A DNA stretch of 64,000 bases from a bacterium. GTDB lineage: Bacteria > Hinthialibacterota > Hinthialibacteria > OLB16. Shown piece by piece: positions 42,692 to 51,399 of the stretch. The stretch's first letter is position 1. Every line of letters starts with the position of its first letter. The stretch is taken from assembly GCA_022072055.1 (NCBI GenBank), contig JAJVIK010000011.1:120587-184586 (forward strand), written 5' to 3'. The position numbers were made by a program, and so were the translations under genes. The notes under the pieces were generated by a model. It did no database searches. It saw only the letters and a program-made list of their open reading frames with translations, and was not told where the DNA came from.

Positions 42692-44038
42692 CTAGACCCC
42701 GCTGAGCTTCTCCCGGTGAGCCCAAACCTTCTCGAACGCCGCAATATATTGATCCACCAGTTCAGGCTGCTCGGAGGTGAAAAGCGGTAGAGTCAAAGCC
42801 CTGCGGTTCGCTTCATCACACCCCGGAACCGAACCTTCCGCGGGCAGAGTCGGCATGTGACGCCACCATTGGGCTTCCTTGAACACCGGGTGTGTGTGCA
42901 GCAGCGTCCAAGAGTACTCATTCGCCTCAACCCCTTCCGCTTTCAGAGCCTGAACGGCGGTGGATCGGGACATTCCCGCTTTCGCCTCATCAAAGAACAA
43001 CATGTTGCTGGAGTAGTAAGCCCGCTTCATGTCGGGTCGCGCATACTGTTCGCTGAGGCCAGGGAGCTGAATCAGGCGTTCGTTCAGACGGCGGACTTGC
43101 GAGGCGATGGCGTGGCTGCGAGCATCCAGGGTCTTGAGCTGGATCCTTGCCAGGATGGCTGAAACCGGATGGATGCGGAGCTTCGAACCGAGGGCGGTCC
43201 CCTGATACTTGCGATAAGGGCTGTCCTCAGGAAAGGTCTTGGGTAGATCGTAGTTTCCGTATGTCGTGGCCAGTTCAAAGTCCTCTTGTGACTTGTACAT
43301 CCCGACCCCGCCTTCGATGGAGGGAAGCGGCTTGGTGGACTGCATGCTGAACCCCGCCATCCGACCCCACTTCCCGACCAGCTTGCCCTGGACCCTCGCG
43401 CCATGCGCGTGGCTGGCATCCTCGACCACCTCCAGTCCGTGCTCCTTGGCGAAGGTCTCGATGTCGTCCATGTCGCAGGGCAGTCCCCACCAGTGCACCG
43501 GCATGATCGCTCGGGTCTTGCCGGACAGACGCCGTTTGCAGTCCTCCACATCGATATTCATCGTGCGCGGGTTCACATCCACGAAAACCGGAACCAGATC
43601 GAAGAACCGCATCGGCACGACTGGAAACCAGGTGCTGTAATCGGCCACGAGGACTTCACTCCGCGCCGGCAATTGGAGGGTAAACAGCATCGAGGTGAGC
43701 GCGCTGGTTCCGTTGCAGTGCGCCTTGGCGTGGGGACAGTCATGGTAGGCCTTCCAGGCCTCCTCGAATTGGGCGACCGGCTCGTAGTTGGGGTTGCGGA
43801 TCAATTCGGAGACCGCCTGGACCTCCTCCTCCCCGTAGAGGGGCCACTTGGTCGGGTTTTCCGGTTGTGCCGTCACCGCCTTCGGGCCGCCGTTAAGGGC
43901 CAATGTCTCCAACTTATCAGGGGCAGCTGACTGGCTCCTTTGGGGGGATCCCGCCATGTAAAGGCTGGCCCCCACCGCCCCCATCGTTCCGATAAACCGC
44001 CGCCGCGTGGTGTGGAACCCTCTCTCCTCTGTCTGCAT
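42692..44038 (-). CDS. Tat-exported DegT/DnrJ/EryC1-family aminotransferase-fold protein
   Basis: 448 residues from ATG 44038 (GGGAGG just upstream; the longer frame runs through a palindrome). A twin-arginine signal TTRRRFIGTMGAVGAS lies at residues 10-25. The rest is a complete DegT-type PLP fold: CNGTSALTSMLF, VNPRTMNIDVED, MPVHWWG, VVEDASHAHGA, and the PLP lysine in SMQSTKPLPSIEGGVG. Such exported members are known from PVC-type genomes, but what they transaminate outside the cytoplasm is unknown. Preceded by a perfect inverted repeat. Confidence 0.88.
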   Translation of the reverse strand: MQTEERGFHTTRRRFIGTMGAVGASLYMAGSPQRSQSAAPDKLETLALNGGPKAVTAQPENPTKWPLYGEEEVQAVSELIRNPNYEPVAQFEEAWKAYHDCPHAKAHCNGTSALTSMLFTLQLPARSEVLVADYSTWFPVVPMRFFDLVPVFVDVNPRTMNIDVEDCKRRLSGKTRAIMPVHWWGLPCDMDDIETFAKEHGLEVVEDASHAHGARVQGKLVGKWGRMAGFSMQSTKPLPSIEGGVGMYKSQEDFELATTYGNYDLPKTFPEDSPYRKYQGTALGSKLRIHPVSAILARIQLKTLDARSHAIASQVRRLNERLIQLPGLSEQYARPDMKRAYYSSNMLFFDEAKAGMSRSTAVQALKAEGVEANEYSWTLLHTHPVFKEAQWWRHMPTLPAEGSVPGCDEANRRALTLPLFTSEQPELVDQYIAAFEKVWAHREKLSGV

Positions 44039-44056
44039 GGCGCCCTCCCGATGATT

Positions 44057-44084
44057 CCATAGACGTACGTCGTTACGTCTATGG
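44057..44084. promoter_or_regulatory. perfect 11-bp inverted repeat (operator-like)
   Basis: CCATAGACGTA (44057-44067) and TACGTCTATGG (44074-44084) are exact reverse complements with a 6-base spacer. It is 19-46 bases upstream of the DegT-like start codon. Could be a dimeric repressor site or, in RNA, a leader hairpin just before the ribosome-binding site. No T-run follows it in either direction. Confidence 0.6.
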
Positions 44085-44183
44085 GCCATCATCTTCCTTC
44101 GCAGTCCCCAATTCAATGATCAGCGCCGCCGGACAAGGAATCCGCCTGATGCTCAATCTGGAGAAAGACCTAGTTGCCGTTGG

Positions 44184-44203
44184 AAAAAAGGAGGACCTTC
44201 TCC
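44184..44203 (-). terminator. weak terminator candidate after the ACT gene
   Basis: On the minus strand GGAG pairs with CTCC across a 6-base loop, with possible G-U extension, followed by six T (44189-44184). It lies about 80 bases after the ACT gene stop. The stem is short. Confidence 0.3.
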
Positions 44204-44285
44204 CCCGCGGCCACAGCGACGGGGGGTGTCTCCTCGAGACTGGGGGAAGGGTTGGTCTACAGCAGGGGCCCTCCCAGGGGGCGGG

Positions 44286-44720
44286 TTACCTTCTGCCGAG
44301 GGTCTTTTTCAGAATTCGTCCCGCCTTCCCGGTATCAGCTGGGTTGTCGAAGGCAATGTAAACCACACTCCGCTTGCCCAGGGCCGCCGCCGAGATTCCT
44401 CTGAGGTTGATTCCCGCCTCCCCAAGGGCAAGCGTGATCGCGGAACACAGGCCGGAACGGTCGGGTCCTTCCACGCGCAGCGAGCGGAGACTCTTGGAGA
44501 CCCTGAGGTCCGCCTTTTTGGCCGCATTCACCTGCTTCGCTCCCTTGATCGGGGCCACGAACACCACTCCCGTGCCGGGCTTGTCCGGCGCTTTCCGGCC
44601 AATCAGGAACTCCAAGTTGGCTCCCGCCTCCGCGAGAGGCTTGAGTTTTTCCGACAAACCACCCGGGCGATCTTCGATTGTTCCCACCCAAACATCGACT
44701 GTGCTGATGCTGTAGGCCAT
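44286..44720 (-). CDS. tandem ACT-domain protein
   Basis: 144 residues from ATG 44720 (AAAGGAG 8 bases upstream; the longer frame has no such site). Two ACT-like halves: residues 1-65 (STVDVWVGTIEDRPGGLSEKLKPLAEAGANLEFL) and 72-144 (SLRSLRVEGPDRSGLCSAITLALGEAGINLRGISAAAL). ACT pairs bind small ligands, often amino acids. No catalytic domain is attached, so it may be a free-standing sensor. The partner is not evident from the neighbours. Confidence 0.8.
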   Translation of the reverse strand: MAYSISTVDVWVGTIEDRPGGLSEKLKPLAEAGANLEFLIGRKAPDKPGTGVVFVAPIKGAKQVNAAKKADLRVSKSLRSLRVEGPDRSGLCSAITLALGEAGINLRGISAAALGKRSVVYIAFDNPADTGKAGRILKKTLGRR

Positions 44721-44874
44721 GGTGACGACTCCTTTGGGGATTTGCGCAATCCGCGGAAAGATCTCTCGCGACGATCCGACGAGCCTCCGACGACGGGAAT
44801 TATTCTCTCTCCGGCGTGGGTTTGGAAGAGTGCAATCTTCGAGCAGGGAACGAATGTGATAGCCCACGGCAGGA

Positions 44875-45507
44875 TTACGGCACGATCCTCCACTTCACAG
44901 AGAAAACTCTCAGATCTAAATCGTCAGTGACTCCATCGCAGTTGAGGTCATACAGACTTGTTCCCTCTCGAACGGAGGTCAACAGAGCAATCAGATCCTC
45001 CGCATCGACGATTCCGTCTTCGTTCAGATCATACGATCGATCCGTGACCAAGCAGCTTTCGGTGGGAGTGAGCGTTAGAGATGTCCCCGTCGGAGTGAGC
45101 GTTGGAGTGGATATCATCGGTTGGGTATCGGTTGGACTGGGTGTGGCAAACAGACCGGTTGGAGTCAGAGAAAGCGTGACAGTGGGTATCATCTCGGTTG
45201 GGGTTTCAGTTGAAGAAGGAGAAAAGGTGGGAGTGGGAGGCTCCTCCAGAACGGCAATGGGGTCAAGCAGGCCGATGTACGCGGTGACGCCGACCCCATT
45301 GTGAGTATCCACACTCGGGCCAAAGGTTCCAGTCAGATGGACACTGGATCCAGATCCATCCGTCTGAGCGCTGCCGGCCCATCCTTCCGCCGACTCCGAA
45401 ACCCAGGCAACCCCACTCCCGTTGGTGGACGGAGCAAAGGCCAGACCAGGGATACCGGACCATGCTCCAAAGGCGAACGCCACCACCATCGTTTGAATCG
45501 TCCTCAT
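44875..45507 (-). CDS. small secreted protein with Thr/Pro linker and dockerin-like C-terminus
   Basis: 210 residues; signal peptide ends near GLAFAPS. Residues 25-85 are Gly/Ser-rich beta sequence, residues 88-150 a TPTPT-type linker, and the C-terminus has two calcium-loop repeats, DLNEDGIVDAEDLIALL and DLNCDGVTDDLDLRVF, arranged like a dockerin. The same linker plus dockerin-like end is seen in the 1499-residue FG-GAP protein. Start ATG has GGAGGAG upstream. Function unknown; dockerin partners (cohesins) are not in this window. Confidence 0.78.
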   Translation of the reverse strand: MRTIQTMVVAFAFGAWSGIPGLAFAPSTNGSGVAWVSESAEGWAGSAQTDGSGSSVHLTGTFGPSVDTHNGVGVTAYIGLLDPIAVLEEPPTPTFSPSSTETPTEMIPTVTLSLTPTGLFATPSPTDTQPMISTPTLTPTGTSLTLTPTESCLVTDRSYDLNEDGIVDAEDLIALLTSVREGTSLYDLNCDGVTDDLDLRVFSVKWRIVP

Positions 45508-45598
45508 GGTTCGCTCCTCCTGAATGGGAAGTCAGGTTTCCACGTTCATCCTTCCGCTTGAGTATCCAACGTCAACCATGCAGACAGGTGATCAACGA

Positions 45599-47458
45599 CT
45601 ATTCTCCTTGGACCGTCGCCGAGACCAACTTCTCCACCTGAGTGAGGCGCGCCTCCAGTTTTTCGAGCCGTTGTCTGAGCTCCGTGTTCTCCCTCCGCAA
45701 TTCCTCGATTGGGTACGGCGCTTTCAGAGTGGATGTAGTCGAACCGATAGCGACCCAATTGCTTGCTCCAGCTGGCAATCGCATCCCCTCGGACGGGGCG
45801 CCGCTCCCATCGATAGCGGTGATGAACCAGAATCCGCCCGTGGCGCGAGCTATGAATTGGTTGTCCCCCCAGGCATAGATGTCCTTTTCGTTGCTGTCTC
45901 CCCAAACAAAAGAGCCGGCTCCGAGCGCCTTGGCTTGACGACCTGCGGCAAAGCTATAGTCACCCGAGGCTGAGTTAAACCGCCCACCGGGAGTCGCACT
46001 CGATTCACCGCTAGCTTCATTGAGATAGCCGCCGCCGACAACAGAAAAACGACCGCGTGCGTTATTCTTGAATCCGCCGACAGTTGCCGCGAAATCACCG
46101 CCGGCTACATTCTGTTCTCCCCCGCCGACAAAGGCAACGGTACCGCTTGCTTCATTGCCGGCACCGCCTGCGACAAGGGCAAAGCGACCGCTTGCATTGT
46201 TGCCATACCCGCCAGCCACCGTAGCCCAATCATTGTTGGCTTCGTTGTCACTGCCGCCACCGACAGTCGTCCAGGGACCACTTGCCTCATTGCTCTCCCC
46301 ACCGGCAATAGTGGCATGTGTAGCGGTGGCTCGATTGAGTTGTCCGCCGCCGATAGCGGCCAAGCCACCACCCGCGATGTTGAACAACCCGCCGGCAACG
46401 GTAGCGAGTCCGCCGCTGGCTTTGTTGAGTTGTCCGCCGCCGACCGTCGCCCCATTACCCGCCTCGTTTTCAATCCCGCCGGCAACAGTAGCATATTCAC
46501 TACTGGCCTGATTGAGTTGCCCGCCGCCGACCGTCGAAAGTAACCCGAGGGTCTGGTTTCCCGCCCCACCACCGATGGTCGCGCCCCCTCCGCTGACCAC
46601 ATTCCCTTGACCGCCACTCACCGTGTCGGCTTCGTTAGTCGCCACGTTGGCATCCCCGCCACCGACGGTTCCCAGGTTACTTAAAGCTTGATTGCTTTGG
46701 CCACCGCCTACCGTCGAATACTGCCCATGGGCTTTGTTGTTTCTGCCGCCACCAACGGTTCCGTAGTTCATGGAAACCTCGTTCGGAGCCACTGAAGTAC
46801 CTCCTCCCGCAATGGTTCCGCCCTCGACAGACGCTCCAATCGTGTTGGCCTCGTGGCCGCCCACCAGGTTGGGACTTGTCATGTTCGGAATCAGCAACAA
46901 GCCACGCTGGTTGTTCGCCCGCAGCTCCAACGGTTCATCGTTGGTGGTTCCCAAAAAGTCCCCTGCGACGGCCGCGTTTCCTGCCAGACTCCAGCCCTCC
47001 CCGCCCGATCCGCTCTGGACAAAAGCGCTGGCCGGAAGCCCGCCCAACAGTTCCGAGTTCGCCGCCGCCCGCGCGAAGGGCACACTGTGGAACCGGACGC
47101 GATGGGGGAAAAACTCGGCTTCCTCAATACCATTGTGGTCCGTGTCCACTCCCAAATCATACCAAGCCTGTGCGGGGGGGACAAAGACATCCCCCAGCGA
47201 CAGTTCGAGTGTGAAACGACCGGAGTCCGAAAGGACCATGGGATTCAGCATATTCGCGAGCAGGCTCCCGCCGACCGAGGCGTCCCAGATGCGGACTGCG
47301 CACGAGTACGTCCCTGTCAGAGGCCCGCCTCCCGGCGCTTCTAGCGTGCCCTGGATGGTGATCGTGTCGGGGACGGCGGCCCAAAGAACCTGAACGGGTA
47401 ACGAGAGTGTAAGTAGAGCGAACGGAAAAAACTTGGCAACCGAGAGTGGCTTGGACAC
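45599..47458 (-). CDS. YadA-head-like repeat surface protein with C-terminal coiled coil
   Basis: 619 residues. The GTG at 47458 is chosen: AAGGAGG lies 9 bases upstream and a signal peptide (ending near VLWAAVP) follows at once; the frame is open 64 codons further upstream without support. Residues 30-160 are a beta domain (PDTITIQGTLEAPGGGPLTGTYSC). The centre holds about 18 copies of a 15-residue repeat of the form xATVGGGxxNxASGx, like the left-handed beta-roll of trimeric adhesin heads. The last 30 residues are a heptad coiled coil (IEELRRENTELRQRLEKLEARL). No YadA membrane anchor follows, so how it is held at the surface is unknown. Confidence 0.82.
   Translation of the reverse strand: MSKPLSVAKFFPFALLTLSLPVQVLWAAVPDTITIQGTLEAPGGGPLTGTYSCAVRIWDASVGGSLLANMLNPMVLSDSGRFTLELSLGDVFVPPAQAWYDLGVDTDHNGIEEAEFFPHRVRFHSVPFARAAANSELLGGLPASAFVQSGSGGEGWSLAGNAAVAGDFLGTTNDEPLELRANNQRGLLLIPNMTSPNLVGGHEANTIGASVEGGTIAGGGTSVAPNEVSMNYGTVGGGRNNKAHGQYSTVGGGQSNQALSNLGTVGGGDANVATNEADTVSGGQGNVVSGGGATIGGGAGNQTLGLLSTVGGGQLNQASSEYATVAGGIENEAGNGATVGGGQLNKASGGLATVAGGLFNIAGGGLAAIGGGQLNRATATHATIAGGESNEASGPWTTVGGGSDNEANNDWATVAGGYGNNASGRFALVAGGAGNEASGTVAFVGGGEQNVAGGDFAATVGGFKNNARGRFSVVGGGYLNEASGESSATPGGRFNSASGDYSFAAGRQAKALGAGSFVWGDSNEKDIYAWGDNQFIARATGGFWFITAIDGSGAPSEGMRLPAGASNWVAIGSTTSTLKAPYPIEELRRENTELRQRLEKLEARLTQVEKLVSATVQGE
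45960..46770 (-). repeat. 45-bp tandem coding repeat (about 18 units)
   Basis: The head region of the YadA-like gene repeats with a 45-base (15-codon) period. GCC-rich triplet runs make it look like a low-complexity array at DNA level, but the reading frame is kept throughout. Confidence 0.85.
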
Positions 47459-47965
47459 GAGACACGCCCTCCTTTGTGTGGACACGATTCGAGCGGTTGG
47501 AGAGAAGCCCCCTTGAAGGAGGCGTTCGTTCGCACGGAAGGGCGGGTGTTCTTGGGTCGAAATCCTTTGCCCCGATGTGGGCGGGAGCGACACTGAATCT
47601 GAGATTATGGACCAAATGGGATTATAGAGGAATCCATTCGCCAAATCCACAAATCTCCCACAGGGGCTGTCCTCAGACAGGCCAAGGTGATATTCCAGAT
47701 AGCAGCAATGTGACCTCGTCCAGCGTCCATTCCGCTGTGTGCCGCGGCAAGGCTCGTGTTGCGGCCATCCGGAGCCTCCGCAAAGATGGGTGCGAGGGCT
47801 CCCTCCTCCTCACCAGTCTGTTTCAAGATGGCTCAGGTCTTTTTTTCTCCTTTCTTTCTCTTTGACACACCCACCCCCCCGGTGGTAATCTGGACTCGCC
47901 TTTCCGGAAAAGGGCGAGGTTTGGACGCCCGCACGGAGGGAAAGTTTTGCGCGCGGGGAGAACCC
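47459..47965. other. 507-base divergent intergenic region
   Basis: No gene is supported here; the open frame of the downstream gene continues into it, but without a start signal. On the minus strand a perfect TATAAT (47626-47621) could be the -10 box for the YadA-like gene; its -35 (TGGATT) is weak. On the plus strand a T/C-rich run is followed by TTGACA (47862-47867) and, after 18 bases, TAATCT, a weak promoter for the PSD1 gene. No tRNA-like fold seen. Confidence 0.4.
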
Positions 47966-50900
47966 ATGCCGAGCAGATTCGCATCCCTTGGGGCTATCAC
48001 CTTGTCCCAGCGAAGTATCATTCATTTGCTCACGGTCGCGCTCGGCGCCGTGCTTATCCACTGGACAATTTACGCCGCGGCGGAGACCGCCAGCCCCGAT
48101 CAGGCGCTCAGCGACATCCTGAAGAGTCTCGAGACCCTTCGGTCCACCCCCGATTCCCTCGATGCGGTCCGGAAGCTGCTCCTTGATGAAGAGAATCGCC
48201 TTGAAACGGGGTTGGCCGAAACCGCCGCCGAGATTGAGCGCCTTAAGGCGGCCATTATCGAGGCGGAAAGGAACCGCGACGCGCTTCAGGGGCGCCTGGC
48301 CGCTCTTCAGACCGGACGCGCCCTGCTATCCGGTCCCGCGGGCGACCCGGCGGGAACTGAACCCCCTCCCGCCAATCCACCCGAGGTCGAGCAGCCCGCT
48401 CCCTCCGGACCGCCGCCGAAGGAGTCCGAGGATGAGCAACCTCCGAAACAGACCTTGCTGACCGCCCTGGAGGAAAAGGTCGATTTCGAGCGCGACATCC
48501 GTCCGATTATCATCAACAACTGTTTCGCCTGTCATGGTCCCGACCCGAACCAACGCAAGGGGGACCTCCGCCTGGATCGCCGGGAGGATCTTGTCAGGGA
48601 GACCGAAGGGGGCCGGCACATTGTCACCCCCGGCGACCCGAGCAAGAGCGAGCTCTATCGTCGAATCACCCTGGGCGAGGATCCGGACTTGATGCCCCCC
48701 AAAAGTTCCGGCAAGGAGCTGAAACCCGAACAGGTCGAGCTGATCCGCAAGTGGATTGAGCAGGGGGCCGAGTGGGCGGGCCACTGGGCCTACATTCCCC
48801 CCAAGCGTCCGCCGCTCCCGACGGTGAACAACTCCGCATGGGTCCGCAATGAGATCGATGCCTACATTCTGGCCCGCTTGGAGCAAGAGGGTCTTTCCCC
48901 GTCGCCCGAGGCCCCCAAGCACACCCTGATCCGTCGATTGAGCTTTGACCTGATCGGACTCCCTCCCAGGCCGGATGAAGTCTCGGCGTTTCTCGCGGAC
49001 AACAGCCCAGAGGCGTACGAGAAAGTGGTCGACCGCCTGCTGGCCTCGAGACACTATGGCGAGCGGATGGCCCAACAATGGCTCGACCTCTCCCGTTATG
49101 CCGATTCGGACGGTTATCACGCCGATTTCACCCGCTCGCTCTGGCAATACCGCGATTGGGTGATCAACGCCTTCAACGCCAACAAGCCTTTCGATGAGTT
49201 CACGGTCGAACAGCTCGCGGGGGACCTGCTCCCGAGACCGACACTCGACCAGAAAGTCGCGACCGCATTCAACCGCAACGGCATGACCAACACCGAGGGG
49301 GGCGCAGACGCCGCCGAGTACGCCACCAAGTATGTGATTGACCGGGTGAACACTACTTCGACCGTGTGGCTGGGGATCTCGATGGGGTGCTGCGAATGCC
49401 ATAATCACAAATTCGACCCGTTCACCCAGCGTGAGTTCTACCAACTGTACGACTTCTTCAACCAACTTCCGGAGGCGGGACTCGACAAGGACCCCTGTCC
49501 ACCCTTCATGAAGCTCCCATCCGACGAGCAGAAGGCGGAGATGGAACGATTGACCGCGAAGGCCGGGGAGCTGGAGCGGCAATTGGCCGCCAAGGTGGCC
49601 GAAGAAAGCCCTGAACTCGACCGCTTGCAGGGCGAGTGGGAAAGCCGGCTCTTGGCCGGGACCCTTCACATACCCGGCTTCAATTTGTCGCATTGGAGCG
49701 TGGTGGGACCGTTCCCCGCGCGCACCCAGGATGAGGCTTTCTCGAACGAATACGGGCCCGAACGCGGGGTCGATCTCACCCAAAAATTTGAGGACGGCAA
49801 GTTGGCTTGGGTGGAGCGCCCCGAGTGGGAGGATGGCGCTCCCCATGACCTGCCGGGAGCCAACGAGCTCGGGGCCACCTATTTGTTTCGCACGCTCAAC
49901 TCTGAGGAAGCGCGGGTCGCGACCTTTTACCTGGGGAGCAATGACGGTCTCAAGGTTTGGTTCAATGGCGAGACCCTCCTTTCCAAAGATCAGGGGCGGA
50001 AGCTCGAACCGAACCAGGACACCATCCAGGTGAATGTTCGAAAGGGGGAGAACACCCTGCTCCTGAAAGTCACCAATCATGGCGGGGCCTATGGATTCTA
50101 TTTCTCCTCGGACGCCAAGGTGGGGGTGAACCGTCTCGCGCGGGTTAAGGAGCTGGTCCGGATTGACCGTTCCGGCCGGACCGTTGAACAGGCCGATGAG
50201 ATTCGAAAGTATTACCGGACGGAGGTGGCTCCTGAAATCAAGTCGATCAGCTTGGAGCTCGCGGTGGCGCGCAAGTCCATTGCCGAATTGGACCAGCAGG
50301 TTCCGACTGTCCGGATCATGCAAGACATGGACCCCCCGCGCCCGACCCACATCCTCGTTCGCGGCGACTACCGGAACCAGGGAGAGCAGGTCCAACCCGG
50401 TGTGCCGGCGGTCTTGGGAGCCTTGCCGGTCGACAGGAGACCGACCCGATTGGACCTCGCCAAGTGGCTGGTGGACCCCAAACACCCGCTAGTCAGCCGG
50501 GTCACGGTCAACCGTTACTGGCAGATGTATTTCGGGACAGGTCTGGTCAAGACAAGTGAGGACTTCGGTGTGAACGGCGAGCTCCCTTCCCACCCGGAGT
50601 TGCTGGATTGGCTCGCGGTGGAATTCGTCGAAAGCGGGTGGGACATCAAGGCGATGCAGAAGAAGATCGTGATGTCCGCCACCTACCGTCAGCAGTCCTG
50701 TGTCTCAGAGGATATTCGAGGCCGTGATCCGGAGAACCGCCTGCTCGCGCGCGGCCCGAGACTGCGGCTCCCGGCGGAAATGGTGCGCGACAACGCCCTG
50801 GCCATCGCGGGCCTGTTCGACTGGGATCGTCCGGTGGGTGGGCCGAGCGTGCGGCCTTACCAGCCGCCCGGGCTCTGGGAGGAAAAGGCCTTCACTGGGT

Positions 50901-51394
50901 CGATCCAGTATGTTCAAAGCAAGGGGCAGGACCTTTACCGAAGGGGGATCTACACCTTCTGGAAACGCTCGGTTCCCTACCCTCAATTTGTCACCTTTGA
51001 CGCGCCCAATCGCGAGGTCTGCACCGCCCGCCGCGAGCGCACGAACACGCCCCTTCAAGCCTTTGTCACGCTAAACGAGGACACCTATGTCGAGGCCGCG
51101 AGGTTCCTTGCCCAACGGATGATCTTGGAGGGCGGGGCGACCCCGCTGGACAAGATCAACTACGCCTGCATGCTCGCGCTGGCTCGACCCGCCGAGGCGC
51201 GCGAGTGTGGCGTGCTCCTCGATCTTTACAGCGAGATGCTCCTGACCTACCAGGGAGACTGGAAAGGGGCGGTGGACCTGGTGAGCATCGGAGAATCCCC
51301 CAGAAATCCGGATTTGAATGTCATGGAGCTCGCGGCCTGGACCACGGTGGCCAGCACGATCCTAAATCTGGATGAGACCATTACCAAGGAGTAG
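47966..51394 (+). CDS. PSD1 / planctomycete cytochrome C protein (DUF1549-DUF1553)
   Basis: 1142 residues from ATG 47966 (GGGGAG 5 bases upstream). Hydrophobic N-terminal anchor (about 17-38), a coiled coil (about 45-125), a Pro-rich spacer, then a planctomycete cytochrome domain with one haem site CFACH (about residue 190) and MPPKSSGKEL. DUF1549 (PSCyt2) follows (RLSFDLIGLPPRPDEV, WLDLSRYADSDGYHADF), then a CECHNHKFDPF motif, an inserted sugar-binding-like module (LGSNDGLKVWFNGETL) and DUF1553 (PSD1) at the end (HPLVSRVTVNRYWQMYFG, HPELLDWLAVEFVESGW). These proteins pair with DUF1501 partners in PVC-type genomes and are linked to polysaccharide use; their chemistry is not established. Confidence 0.92.
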   Translation: MPSRFASLGAITLSQRSIIHLLTVALGAVLIHWTIYAAAETASPDQALSDILKSLETLRSTPDSLDAVRKLLLDEENRLETGLAETAAEIERLKAAIIEAERNRDALQGRLAALQTGRALLSGPAGDPAGTEPPPANPPEVEQPAPSGPPPKESEDEQPPKQTLLTALEEKVDFERDIRPIIINNCFACHGPDPNQRKGDLRLDRREDLVRETEGGRHIVTPGDPSKSELYRRITLGEDPDLMPPKSSGKELKPEQVELIRKWIEQGAEWAGHWAYIPPKRPPLPTVNNSAWVRNEIDAYILARLEQEGLSPSPEAPKHTLIRRLSFDLIGLPPRPDEVSAFLADNSPEAYEKVVDRLLASRHYGERMAQQWLDLSRYADSDGYHADFTRSLWQYRDWVINAFNANKPFDEFTVEQLAGDLLPRPTLDQKVATAFNRNGMTNTEGGADAAEYATKYVIDRVNTTSTVWLGISMGCCECHNHKFDPFTQREFYQLYDFFNQLPEAGLDKDPCPPFMKLPSDEQKAEMERLTAKAGELERQLAAKVAEESPELDRLQGEWESRLLAGTLHIPGFNLSHWSVVGPFPARTQDEAFSNEYGPERGVDLTQKFEDGKLAWVERPEWEDGAPHDLPGANELGATYLFRTLNSEEARVATFYLGSNDGLKVWFNGETLLSKDQGRKLEPNQDTIQVNVRKGENTLLLKVTNHGGAYGFYFSSDAKVGVNRLARVKELVRIDRSGRTVEQADEIRKYYRTEVAPEIKSISLELAVARKSIAELDQQVPTVRIMQDMDPPRPTHILVRGDYRNQGEQVQPGVPAVLGALPVDRRPTRLDLAKWLVDPKHPLVSRVTVNRYWQMYFGTGLVKTSEDFGVNGELPSHPELLDWLAVEFVESGWDIKAMQKKIVMSATYRQQSCVSEDIRGRDPENRLLARGPRLRLPAEMVRDNALAIAGLFDWDRPVGGPSVRPYQPPGLWEEKAFTGSIQYVQSKGQDLYRRGIYTFWKRSVPYPQFVTFDAPNREVCTARRERTNTPLQAFVTLNEDTYVEAARFLAQRMILEGGATPLDKINYACMLALARPAEARECGVLLDLYSEMLLTYQGDWKGAVDLVSIGESPRNPDLNVMELAAWTTVASTILNLDETITKE

Positions 51395-51399
51395 CGCGG

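Noticed and set aside
48326..50485. 719-codon open frame antisense to the PSD1 gene
   Set aside because: Shadow of the real gene; no recognisable motifs and no ribosome-binding site.
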